From assembly GCF_020567525.1 (NCBI RefSeq), contig NZ_JAJCVI010000005.1:248001-312000 (forward strand): a DNA stretch of 64,000 nucleotides. The letters are read 5' to 3'. The notes under the pieces were generated by a model, which searched no databases, had not been told where the DNA came from, and saw nothing but the letters and a program-made list of their open reading frames with translations. This DNA is from Halorubellus salinus (GTDB lineage Archaea > Halobacteriota > Halobacteria > Halobacteriales > Natrialbaceae). The position numbers and the translations under genes are program-made. Shown here piece by piece: positions 47,008 to 55,329 of this stretch; position 1 is the stretch's first letter; each line of letters opens with the position of its first letter.

Positions 47008-49104
47008 TCAGTTCTCGCGGTACCGTCTCGACGCGACGACGCCGAGGAGTGCCGCGAGCGCCGCGAGCGCCACCGGCACGCCGAAGCCGGGGATGGGGTC
47101 GTCGGCGATCGAGGTTCCACCGGGCGTTGTCCACGGGCCGGTGGTTATCCCGGTCGTGCCCGTGGTCGTCGTGTCGTTCCCGAGTATCGGCGTCTCGTCG
47201 TACGTCGTGGTCGGCATCGTCGTCGGCGGCGTCGTCGTGGTGTCGTTCGCGAACGCGATGGTCGCGTCGGCCGTGGCGTTCGCGTAGCGCTCGCCGGGGT
47301 CACTGGCGCTGCCTCGGTACGCGACGACAGTGTACGTGCCAGCGGTCGCGTTCTCGGGGAGGCGGAACGTGACGGTCTGCTCGATTCCGGCGTCGAGGAC
47401 GGTCGTCGCGTCGACGACGTCGCCGTCGTGCTCGAGTGCGAGGAACCCGCCGTGGCTGAGGTTCGCACGCGCCGAGACGTACCGCGTGGACGTGCTCTGG
47501 TCGTCGAACGCGACGGCAGCGCGCGCGTCGCGGACCGCGATTGTCGCGGGCGCGTCGGTGAGCACGTGCGAGCGGTTCGCGGCGAGCGCGACCGAGACGT
47601 TCACGCTCGCTGGTGCGTCGATGAGCGCGAGGTCGAGGGTCGCGTCGTAGCGGCCTTGGTCGTCGACGGTCGCGACGGCGGTGGTGACGGCGCCCGCGTC
47701 GGTCCTGGCGGTGACGGCGAGTTCGGTCCCGGGTGCGAGCGTCGTGATGCCGGCGACGGTCGCGTTCGCGACCGGTTCGAGCGGGCCGGTCGTGGCGACG
47801 GACGCGGCCGCCGTACGGAAGTAGGTGCGGCGGCTGGTCGCGGCGAGGCCGCGGACGCTCTCGTTGACGTAGTACCGCGCGGTGTAGCGCTCGTACGAGA
47901 CGGGCCCGTCCTCGAAGACGCTCTCGAAGCGGTAGCCCTCGTCCTCGTCGCGGTACTCGGCGGCGACCACGCTCGGGTCGTCGAACGGACCCGTGGCGAC
48001 GGCGAGGACGCGCCCGGGGTCGACCACGAGGAGGTAGCGGTCCTCGCCCGCGGCGTCGCGCGCGTCGACGTTCGTGGCGTTCAGCCAGAGGGTCTTGGAC
48101 TGGCGCTCGGGCGTGGTGGTGTCGTCGGTCTGGCGGACCGCGAAGTGCCCGCTCGCGTTCAGCGCGGCGAGGACGCGCGTCGTCAGGTTCGCCGACGCGT
48201 TCCCGGAGACGTTCGCGACGCGAGCGTCGAGCCCCGGCACGGTGACGTCGACGACGAGGTGGTCGCGCGGCGTGACGTTGACCGAGCCGGTGGTCGCGTT
48301 CTCGTAGCTCGCGAGTTCGCTCGCGCTCGCGTTCGCGGCCTCGACCGAGGCAGGGACGCGCCAGGCGTCGACGGTTGCACTCTCGTTGGACGGGTAGACG
48401 AACGCGACCGGTCGGCTCTCGGCGACGACGGGGCCGTCCGAACGCTCGCGATAGTTCGCTGCGAACGTCCGAGTTTCCTCTCTCCAGCTCTCCTCGAAGA
48501 ACCCGAGGACGTTCGAGGTACCGACGTGCTCGTCGTAGGCAGCCGCGAACGACCGGTCGCCGTCGAACAGGTCGCCGTCGCGGATACCGATCGTCTCGTC
48601 GACGTCGACGACGAGGACGTATCGGTCGACGGCAGATGCGTCGACTGCTCGGGCGTTCGACGAGTTCAGCCAGAGGAAGCCAAGAGAGAGTCCAGTGGGA
48701 GTCGTTTCGGTTGTCTGGCGGATAGTCAACCGCCCGCTGTCGGTTAGCGCCGCGAGCACGCGCTCGGTCGTGTTCCCGCTCTGATTCGCGACGGCGGCAT
48801 CGAGGTCGGGACCATCGACCGCGACGGCGAGATAGTCGTCGCGGGTCACGTTCGTTCGAACGCCCGGTTCGTGGTAGCTCGCGAGGGTGCTCGCGCTCGC
48901 GTTCGCGGCGTCGACGTAGCCGGGGACGCGCCAGGCGTCGACGGTCGCGTTCTCGGCCGGCGGCGTCGCGGCGCCGACCGAGCCGCTGTCGAGTTCGTGT
49001 CCGGCCGCGGCAGCGTCCGTGGCGGCGACCGCCGGCGCGACGCCGGCGAGGACCACCAGCGCGGCGACGGCGAGGGCGGGGGCTGTTCGTGGAGGGCGAG
49101 GCAT
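47008..49104 (-). CDS. PGF-CTERM-anchored surface glycoprotein with tandem domains
   Basis: A 698-residue secreted protein. Signal peptide: MPRPPRTAPALAVAALVVLA. Two similar domains follow (about 45-250 and 250-460); both begin ATVDAWRVP, continue with NASAS-LASY, then AVANQSGNTTERVLAAL versus ARVANVSGNASANLTTRVLA, and YVLVVDVDETI versus YLLVVDPGRVL. A third beta domain (about 470-630) is Ig-like, then a Thr/Pro-rich linker. The end, PIPGFGVPVALAALAALLGV plus RRYREN, is a PGF-CTERM sorting signal cut and lipid-attached by an archaeosortase. About twenty N-x-S/T sites suggest heavy glycosylation. Role: cell-surface or S-layer-associated. Confidence 0.88.
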   Translation of the reverse strand: MPRPPRTAPALAVAALVVLAGVAPAVAATDAAAAGHELDSGSVGAATPPAENATVDAWRVPGYVDAANASASTLASYHEPGVRTNVTRDDYLAVAVDGPDLDAAVANQSGNTTERVLAALTDSGRLTIRQTTETTPTGLSLGFLWLNSSNARAVDASAVDRYVLVVDVDETIGIRDGDLFDGDRSFAAAYDEHVGTSNVLGFFEESWREETRTFAANYRERSDGPVVAESRPVAFVYPSNESATVDAWRVPASVEAANASASELASYENATTGSVNVTPRDHLVVDVTVPGLDARVANVSGNASANLTTRVLAALNASGHFAVRQTDDTTTPERQSKTLWLNATNVDARDAAGEDRYLLVVDPGRVLAVATGPFDDPSVVAAEYRDEDEGYRFESVFEDGPVSYERYTARYYVNESVRGLAATSRRTYFRTAAASVATTGPLEPVANATVAGITTLAPGTELAVTARTDAGAVTTAVATVDDQGRYDATLDLALIDAPASVNVSVALAANRSHVLTDAPATIAVRDARAAVAFDDQSTSTRYVSARANLSHGGFLALEHDGDVVDATTVLDAGIEQTVTFRLPENATAGTYTVVAYRGSASDPGERYANATADATIAFANDTTTTPPTTMPTTTYDETPILGNDTTTTGTTGITTGPWTTPGGTSIADDPIPGFGVPVALAALAALLGVVASRRYREN

Positions 49105-49404
49105 GGGGGCGTGTTGTCGGGAATCGGGCAAGTGCTTTCCCCTGGACAGCCAGCGTCGCGACGGCGTGGGCGTCCAGGGTACGCGACCGATCGGCACGGC
49201 GTCGTAACGCTCTTGAGGGCGCGTCGTGGACGTGCTGGTGATGGCATCCGCTCCCTGCTGGCGCTGGCGCACGCAGACCTGGGGAGCGGACAGTGCGGCG
49301 AGCGCGCGTCGTCGGGCGTAACCCGGCGCCGCGGGCGGTCGCGCTCACTCGTTCTCGCGACGCCGAACCACCAGCCGACCGCACGCGACACAGCTACGAC
49401 ACAC
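49105..49404. other. Intergenic stretch between surface protein and trpS
   Basis: Three hundred bases between two divergent genes. Frames across it are arginine-rich and lack convincing starts. I see no clear TATA box near trpS apart from weak CTACGACACAC, and no RNA gene. Confidence 0.4.
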
Positions 49405-50634
49405 ATGCCAGCGCACGACGACGACGCGACAGCGACAGACGAATCGACCAGCAACAAGAACGCACCCGCTGACGGGGGCGAGTTCACGGTGACGCCGTAC
49501 GAGGTCTCGGGCGACCTGGACTACGACGCGCTCCTCGAGGACTTCGGCGCGGACCGACTGACTCGCGAGAACGTCGAGCGGTTCCCCGACCACCCATTGC
49601 TCGGCCGAGGCATCTACTACGCGGGCCGGGACGTCGACGCGTACCTCGACGCGGCCGCGCCCGAGGACGGCGCGGGCGGCACGCACTCCATCGTGACCGG
49701 GGTGGGGCCGTCGGGGCCGATGCACCTCGGGCACGCGCTCGTGTTCTACCTCGCGAAGGAACTGCAGGACGCGACGGGCGCGACGGTCTACGTCCCGCTC
49801 TCGGACGACGAGAAGTACCTCTCGAAGGGGCTGACGTTCGAGGAGGTGGGGGCGGCGACCCGTCAGAACCTGAAGGACCTCCTGGCCGTGGGGTTCGACC
49901 CGGAGCGCACGCGTATCGTGCTCGATTCGGCGGACGCGGACGTCGTGTACCCGCTCGCGGCGACGTTCGCGAAGGAGATAACGACGAACCAGCTCGAAGC
50001 GGTGTACGGCCGGCCGGACAACGTCGGGATGGGGTTCTATCCGGCGGTGCAGACGACGCACCTCCTGCTCCCCCAGCTCGTCGAGGGCTCGCATCCGACG
50101 CTCGTCCCGGTGGCGGTTGACCAGGACCCCCACGTGCGGGTGAGTCGGGACGTCGCGGCGAAGGCGCGGTACCCGGTCGAGAAGCCCGGCGCGCTCCTGG
50201 GGAAGTTCCTCCCGGACCTCTCGGGGCCGGGGAAGATGAGTTCGAGCGAGGGCGAAGCCATCTATCTGACAGACGACGCGGAGACGGTGCGAGAGAAGGT
50301 GCTCGCGCACGCGTACTCGGGCGGTCGCGAGAGCGTGGACGAGCACCGCGAGCACGGCGGCGACCCGAGCGTCGACGTCGCCTTCCAGTACCTCCGCTAT
50401 TTCTTCGAACGCGACGACGACCACCTCGCTGACCTCGCGGAACGCTACCGTAGCGGAGGCCTGCTGTCGGGCGAGCTGAAGCTCGAAGCGGTCGACGCCA
50501 TCACCGACTTCCTCGACGCCCACCAACGCCGGCGCGAGGCGCTCGGTGACGTCCGCGAGGAACTCGAGCCGTATCGGTTGACGAGCGAGGAGCGCGAGCG
50601 AGCGCTCTCGGCGGCGGGCGTCCCGCGGCTCTGA
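49405..50634 (+). CDS. trpS: Tryptophan--tRNA ligase
   Basis: Charges tRNA-Trp. The 409-residue class I enzyme has HLGH (107-110) as the HIGH motif in VGPSGPMHLGHALVFY and KMSSSEG in the second half, as the KMSKS motif. FYPAVQTTHLLLPQLVEGSH and VDQDPHVRVSRDVAAK are typical archaeal/eukaryotic TrpRS segments, which distinguishes it from TyrRS. The N-terminal 25 residues are acidic and low-complexity. Start at ATG 49405. Haloarchaea usually encode two TrpRS genes; only this one is here. Confidence 0.93.
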   Translation: MPAHDDDATATDESTSNKNAPADGGEFTVTPYEVSGDLDYDALLEDFGADRLTRENVERFPDHPLLGRGIYYAGRDVDAYLDAAAPEDGAGGTHSIVTGVGPSGPMHLGHALVFYLAKELQDATGATVYVPLSDDEKYLSKGLTFEEVGAATRQNLKDLLAVGFDPERTRIVLDSADADVVYPLAATFAKEITTNQLEAVYGRPDNVGMGFYPAVQTTHLLLPQLVEGSHPTLVPVAVDQDPHVRVSRDVAAKARYPVEKPGALLGKFLPDLSGPGKMSSSEGEAIYLTDDAETVREKVLAHAYSGGRESVDEHREHGGDPSVDVAFQYLRYFFERDDDHLADLAERYRSGGLLSGELKLEAVDAITDFLDAHQRRREALGDVREELEPYRLTSEERERALSAAGVPRL

Positions 50635-50839
50635 GGGGCCAGCCTCGAGCGCGCGAGAACCAGCGTCTCGCGTGTCCCGGGGAGCGATGTGTCGACGTCG
50701 GTCCGTCGAACGGGTCGTGCTGGACGCGTCCTGGGAGCGGTCCGTTCGGCCGCATCCGGGTGTGAGCGCCGCGGGAGCACGTGACGCGGACGCGAGGGGT
50801 GCCGAAGTCTTAAGCGTCGCGAGAGCCCATTTGTGGCGT

Positions 50840-51394
50840 ATGCAGCACGTGAAGATTCCGCAGGACCGCATCGGCGTGCTCATCGGCGAGGGTGGGGAGA
50901 CGATGCGACGCATCGAGTCTCGCGCGGGCGTTCGTCTCGACATCGACTCCGAGAACGGGAAGGTCGCCATCGAGCAGGTCGGCGACCCCGTCGACGCCCT
51001 GAAAGGCCCCGATATCGTCGAAGCCATCGGTCGCGGGTTCGCGCCCGAGGACGCACTGACGCTCCTTGACGACGACATGCGGATGTTCGACCTCGTCGAC
51101 ATCGGCGCCGTCGCCCGGAACAGCAAGGACATGAAGCGAAAGAAGGGTCGACTCATCGGCGAGAACGGCCGCACCCGCGAGCTCATGGAGGAGTTGACGG
51201 GTGCGATGGTCGTCATCTACGGGTCGACGCTCGGCATCATCGGGTCGCCCAAGCAGACGAAGATCGTCCGCGAGGCCGCCGAGCGACTGCTCGACGGCGC
51301 ACCCCACGGCTCGGTGTACTCGTTCCTCGAACGCAAGCACAACGAGCTCAAGCGCGAGGGCCTGGACTACCACCGCTACCCCGGCGGTACCTGA
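50840..51394 (+). CDS. KH-domain RNA-binding protein, Dim2/Pno1-like
   Basis: A 184-residue protein with two KH domains: the first MQHVKIPQDRIGVLIGEGGE holding the GxxG loop IGEG, the second around KKGRLIGENGRTRELMEELT with IGEN as GxxG. This is the archaeal Dim2/Pno1 family, which binds the 3' end of small-subunit rRNA and works with RIO1, Nob1 and aIF2-alpha in ribosome maturation. Start at ATG 50840, where a CTTAAGC element lies about 25 bases upstream. Followed by the thermosome gene, an arrangement I recall from other haloarchaea. Confidence 0.92.
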   Translation: MQHVKIPQDRIGVLIGEGGETMRRIESRAGVRLDIDSENGKVAIEQVGDPVDALKGPDIVEAIGRGFAPEDALTLLDDDMRMFDLVDIGAVARNSKDMKRKKGRLIGENGRTRELMEELTGAMVVIYGSTLGIIGSPKQTKIVREAAERLLDGAPHGSVYSFLERKHNELKREGLDYHRYPGGT

Positions 51395-51561
51395 GTCGCC
51401 GACCACCCGAACGCCGCAGATTGCCCGAACGTCGTCGGCCGTCGACTGCGGCCGGTCGCGGTTCGTTCTGAACGGCCTCGACCGCCGACTGCGGCTGGCC
51501 GTGCCGTGTTCTCGATGCCGTGAGTGGGTCGTCGTCCGGATGGATTCGACGCCGACCGGAT

Positions 51562-51573
51562 GGTATATAAACC
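51562..51573 (+). promoter_or_regulatory. Distal TATA box upstream of the thermosome gene
   Basis: GGTATATAAACC is the closest match to a consensus TATA box in the window. It lies about 110 bases before the thermosome ATG, followed at once by an inverted repeat. It may give a longer transcript or serve an unrecognised short RNA. Confidence 0.55.
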
Positions 51574-51582
51574 CCTTCGTTT

Positions 51583-51595
51583 GCGAACGTTTCGC
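51583..51595. promoter_or_regulatory. Palindrome next to the distal TATA box
   Basis: GCGAACGTTTCGC is an exact inverted repeat (five-base arms, three-base centre) ten bases after the distal TATA box. It overlaps a second, imperfect palindrome, CGTTTGCGAACG (51578-51589). The position is right for a repressor operator at the start site of a transcript from that TATA box. Confidence 0.45.
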
Positions 51596-51645
51596 ACGGT
51601 GGTTCGGGTCCCCCGTTGGGCGTTCGTTCGAGTCAAGACCAGTAC

Positions 51646-51655
51646 TTTTTTATAG
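51646..51655 (+). promoter_or_regulatory. Proximal TATA-like element for the thermosome gene
   Basis: TTTTTTATAG (from 51646) lies 27-36 bases before the ATG at 51682 and is followed by an AT-rich leader (AATCACAATCAATC). This is the likely main promoter. Confidence 0.6.
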
Positions 51656-51681
51656 AATCACAATCAATCTTTCAGATACCT

Positions 51682-53370
51682 ATGTCACAGCAGATGGGCG
51701 GCGGTCAGCCCCTCCTCGTACTCAGCGAAGACTCGCAGCGCACATCCGGAAAGGACGCGCAATCCATGAACATCACGGCCGGGAAAGCCGTCGCGGAGTC
51801 CGTCCGCACGACCCTCGGCCCGAAAGGCATGGACAAGATGCTCGTCGACTCCAGCGGCGAGGTCGTCGTCACGAACGACGGCGTCACCATCCTCAAGCAG
51901 ATGGACATCGAGCACCCGGCGGCCAACATGGTCGTCGAAGTCTCCGAGACGCAGGAGGACGAGGTCGGCGACGGCACCACGAGCGCCGTCGTCATCTCCG
52001 GTGAACTCCTCAAGAAGGCCGAGGACCTCCTCGAGCAGGACATCCACGCGACCACGCTCGCACAGGGGTACCGACAGGCCGCAGAGAAGGCCAAGGAGAT
52101 CCTCGCCGACGCCGCCATCGACGTGTCCGAGGACGACCGCGAGACCCTCACCGAGATCGCCGCGACCGCGATGACGGGCAAGGGCGCGGAGTCCGCGAAG
52201 GACACCCTCAGCGAACTCGTCGTCGACGCCGTCCTCGCCGTCAAGGACGAGGAAGGCATCGACACGGACAACATCAAGATCGAGAAGGTCGTCGGTGGCT
52301 CCACGGAGAACTCCGAGCTCATCGAGGGCGTGCTCGTCGACAAGACGCGCGTCCACGACAACATGCCGTACTTCGTCGAGGACGCGAACATCGCCGTGCT
52401 CGACGACGCGCTCGAAGTGAAGGAGGCCGACATCGACACCGAGGTCAACGTCACCGACCCCGACCAGCTCCAGCAGTTCCTCGACCAGGAAGAGGCACAG
52501 CTCAAGGAGATGGTCGACCACCTCGTCGACGCCGGCGCTGACGTCGTCTTCGCGCAGGACGGCATCGACGACATGGCCCAGCACTACCTCGCGAAGGAAG
52601 GCATCCTCGCGGTCCGCCGGACGTCCAGCGACGACGCGAAGCGCATCGCGCGCTCCACGGGCGCCCGCATCGTCTCGAACCTCAGCGACATCGAAGCCGA
52701 CGACCTCGGGTTCGCCGGGAACGTCGTCGAGCAGGACGTCGCCGGTTCCACGAAGATTCTCATCGAGGACGTCGAGGACGCGAAGTCCGTCACGATGCTC
52801 CTCCGCGGCGGCACGGAGCACGTCGTCGACGAGGTCGAGCGCGCCATCGACGACAGTCTCGGCGTCGTCCGCACGACGCTCGAGGACGGTCACGTCCTCC
52901 CCGGCGGCGGTGCGCCCGAGACCGAGCTCTCGCTCGCCCTCCGCGACTTCGCGGACTCCGTCGGCGGCCGCGAGCAGCTCGCCATCGAGGCGTTCGCCGA
53001 CGCCGTCGAGGTCATCCCGCGCACGCTCGCGGAGAACGCCGGCCTCGACTCCATCGACAGCCTCGTCGAACTCCGCTCGAAGCACGACGCCGGCGACGCT
53101 GACGCTGGCCTCGACGCGTACACGGGCGACGTCATCAACATGAGCGACGAGGGCGTCGTCGAGCCGCTCCGCGTCAAGACGCAGGCCATCGAGTCCGCCA
53201 CCGAGGCGGCCGTGATGCTGCTCCGCATCGACGACGTCATCGCGGCGGGCGACCTCTCCGGCGGTCAGGTCGACCCCGACGACGGCGGCGACGCGGGCGG
53301 CCCGCCCGCTGGCGGCCCCGGCGGCATGGGCGGCATGGGCGGCATGGGTGGCATGGGCGGCGCGATGTGA
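51682..53370 (+). CDS. thsA: Thermosome (group II chaperonin) subunit
   Basis: ATP-driven folding chamber subunit, 562 residues. It has the nucleotide-binding [20 protein letters not shown] and [19 protein letters not shown], and GDGTT carries the catalytic Asp. The apical domain follows, then [20 protein letters not shown]. The C-terminus is a flexible [16 protein letters not shown] tail that fills the cavity. Start at ATG 51682, since [20 protein letters not shown] matches homologues. The promoter region has two TATA-like elements and a palindrome, which fits the heat-shock control known for these genes. Confidence 0.97.
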   Translation: MSQQMGGGQPLLVLSEDSQRTSGKDAQSMNITAGKAVAESVRTTLGPKGMDKMLVDSSGEVVVTNDGVTILKQMDIEHPAANMVVEVSETQEDEVGDGTTSAVVISGELLKKAEDLLEQDIHATTLAQGYRQAAEKAKEILADAAIDVSEDDRETLTEIAATAMTGKGAESAKDTLSELVVDAVLAVKDEEGIDTDNIKIEKVVGGSTENSELIEGVLVDKTRVHDNMPYFVEDANIAVLDDALEVKEADIDTEVNVTDPDQLQQFLDQEEAQLKEMVDHLVDAGADVVFAQDGIDDMAQHYLAKEGILAVRRTSSDDAKRIARSTGARIVSNLSDIEADDLGFAGNVVEQDVAGSTKILIEDVEDAKSVTMLLRGGTEHVVDEVERAIDDSLGVVRTTLEDGHVLPGGGAPETELSLALRDFADSVGGREQLAIEAFADAVEVIPRTLAENAGLDSIDSLVELRSKHDAGDADAGLDAYTGDVINMSDEGVVEPLRVKTQAIESATEAAVMLLRIDDVIAAGDLSGGQVDPDDGGDAGGPPAGGPGGMGGMGGMGGMGGAM

Positions 53371-53573
53371 AGTCGGGCACGCACCAACCCCACCCTCACC
53401 GCTGACCCAGTACCGCTCCGCGACCACGTCTGCGATTCTTCTTTCGACGCGACGCGCGTAGTGACACCGCCGTCTGCTGGTTCTCGCGGCCGAGACCGGT
53501 TCGAGGACGGTGCTGTCGTCGGCGAGTCACGATGGCCGAAACACACCTAACCACTGGTGAGAGAGAACAGGCA

Positions 53574-54053
53574 ATGTTCGTCGACACGGTGATGACGACG
53601 CCGGTCGAGACCATCGACGCGGACGCGACGATGGCGGACGCGCTCCACGAGATGCTCGACCGGGAGGTCGGGAGTCTCGTGGTGACGACCGGAACACCGC
53701 CGCGGAAGGCTGGAATCGTCACGGACGCGGACGTCAAGGCCGCGTTACACGACGCCGAGCACCCGCTGGAGGACGCGTCCGTACTCGACCGGTTCCTGTT
53801 CCTCCTGCATCGCCCGGTGACGGGGGCGCCGATCCGAGAGTACATGAGTTCGCCGCTGGTGACGGTCGAGCCGGACGCGACGCTCTCGGAGGCGGTCGCG
53901 ACGATGAACGACCACGAGATAAAGCACCTCGTCGTCACGAAACACATGCGACTGGAGGGTATCCTGACGGCGTCGGACGTCGCTCGCGTGCACGACGACA
54001 TCGTGAGCGAGGCACGACGGTCGGAGACGCGACGTCCGCACTGGGAGCGCTAA
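53574..54053 (+). CDS. Two-CBS-domain protein
   Basis: About 159 residues, consisting of two CBS domains: MFVDTVMTTPVETIDADATM and REYMSSPLVTVEPDATLSEA. CBS pairs bind adenine nucleotides and act as energy or ionic-strength sensors. There is no second domain, so it probably regulates another protein. An in-frame ATG at 53532 would add 14 residues; I prefer 53574 because homologues begin with the CBS strand. The last few codons and the stop lie within a 43-base tandem repeat that continues beyond the gene. Confidence 0.85.
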   Translation: MFVDTVMTTPVETIDADATMADALHEMLDREVGSLVVTTGTPPRKAGIVTDADVKAALHDAEHPLEDASVLDRFLFLLHRPVTGAPIREYMSSPLVTVEPDATLSEAVATMNDHEIKHLVVTKHMRLEGILTASDVARVHDDIVSEARRSETRRPHWER

Positions 54054-54137
54054 CTGCCGAGAGTCGAGAACGCGACGTCCGCACTGGGAGCGCTAACTGC
54101 CGAGAGTCGAGAACGCGACGTCCGCACTGGGAGCGCT
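54028..54137. repeat. 43-base tandem repeat spanning the end of the CBS gene
   Basis: Two exact 43-base units (54028-54070, 54071-54113) and a partial third (54114-54137). The first unit includes the final codons of the CBS protein and its TAA stop, so the gene's 3' end has been copied downstream. Each unit contains GACGTCCGCACTGGGAGCGC. Evidence is direct. Confidence 0.98.
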
Positions 54138-54249
54138 GAGGAGCGACGCGAACCCGGGGCATCCCGGGGACGGGGCGTGGTCTCGCATCACAACTTGAAC
54201 CGCATCCCTACCGGTTTAACTAAGTGGAGTGCCGGGGTACCTTCGGCGC

Positions 54250-55236
54250 ATGGACACACTGCTGCTGGACAGTTCTGACGTCGACGAGAACGCCCGGATG
54301 GGTGACGTGGTGGCTGCGGTCGAGGCGGCGTTCGCGGCCTACGAGGAAGGGCGGACGAAGATGCCGGCGAAGTCCTACGTGGACCTCCCGAAGTACAACG
54401 GCGACTTCCGGTCGATGCCGGCGTACATGGCGGCCGACGACTGGGACGCGGCGGGCATCAAGTGGGTGAACGTCCACCCCGATAATCCAGAGAAGTTCGA
54501 CCTCCCGACGGTGATGGGGACGATGATCTACTCGGACCCCGAGACGGCGGTGCCGCTCGCGATCATGGACGGGACCGAGTTGACGATGAAGCGCACGGGT
54601 GCGGCGGCGGCGGTCGCGACGGACCACCTCGCAGTCGAGGACGCCACGTCGCTCGGTATCGTCGGCGCTGGCGTGCAGTCGTACACGCAACTGGACGCCA
54701 TCGCGCAGGTCCGGGACATCCAGACGGTGGTCGTGAGCGACGTCCGCGACGAGGCCGTCGAGCGCTTCAAGGAGGTCTACGGCGACGAGTTCGACGTCGA
54801 ACGCGGCGAGATCAGTGACGCCGCGCACTGCGATATCGTATCGACGGTGACGCCCGTCGAGGACCCCATCGTCCAGCCCGAGGACGTCGGCGAACACACG
54901 CACGTCAACGCGATGGGCGCGGACGCCGAAGGCAAGCACGAGCTCGCAGACGACGTCCTCCTCGACGCGAAGGTCGTCATCGACGACTTCGAGCAGTGCA
55001 CGCACTCCGGCGAGGTGAACGTCCCCTTCGGCACGGGCGTGATGGACGCCGACGACATCTACGGCGAGATCGGCGAGATCGTCACGGGCGTCCGCGACGG
55101 CCGCACCGCAGAGGACGGCGTCACCGTCTTCGACTCCACGGGACTGGCGATCCAGGACGTCGCCGCCGCGCACGTCGTCTACGAGCACGCGTTCGAGAAC
55201 GACAACGGCACGCCGTTCGAACTCATCCAGACGTAA
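54250..55236 (+). CDS. Ornithine cyclodeaminase/alanine dehydrogenase family enzyme
   Basis: A 328-residue NAD(P)-dependent enzyme of the OCD/mu-crystallin family. The N-terminal part has KMPAKSYVDLPKYNGDFRSM and the substrate arginine/lysine region AGIKWVNVHPDNP; the Rossmann half has SLGIVGAGVQSYTQLDAIAQ as the dinucleotide loop. The archaeal members studied include alanine dehydrogenase from Archaeoglobus, so alanine or a related amino acid is a likely substrate; ornithine is possible. Start at ATG 54250, with a TATA-like GGTTTAACTAAG about 30 bases upstream. Confidence 0.88.
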   Translation: MDTLLLDSSDVDENARMGDVVAAVEAAFAAYEEGRTKMPAKSYVDLPKYNGDFRSMPAYMAADDWDAAGIKWVNVHPDNPEKFDLPTVMGTMIYSDPETAVPLAIMDGTELTMKRTGAAAAVATDHLAVEDATSLGIVGAGVQSYTQLDAIAQVRDIQTVVVSDVRDEAVERFKEVYGDEFDVERGEISDAAHCDIVSTVTPVEDPIVQPEDVGEHTHVNAMGADAEGKHELADDVLLDAKVVIDDFEQCTHSGEVNVPFGTGVMDADDIYGEIGEIVTGVRDGRTAEDGVTVFDSTGLAIQDVAAAHVVYEHAFENDNGTPFELIQT

Positions 55237-55329
55237 GTCCCGAGCGTCGACGGACGGCCGGTCTTCGACGTCGAGAAGGGGTTTTTCGAGGTGGCGGTGG
55301 ACGCGACGAGCGTTCGCGCCGCGCGCGGA

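Noticed and set aside
53532-53573. Longer N-terminus for the CBS protein
   Set aside because: An ATG at 53532 would add 14 residues, but homologous CBS proteins begin with the strand at 53574. Retained as an alternative only.
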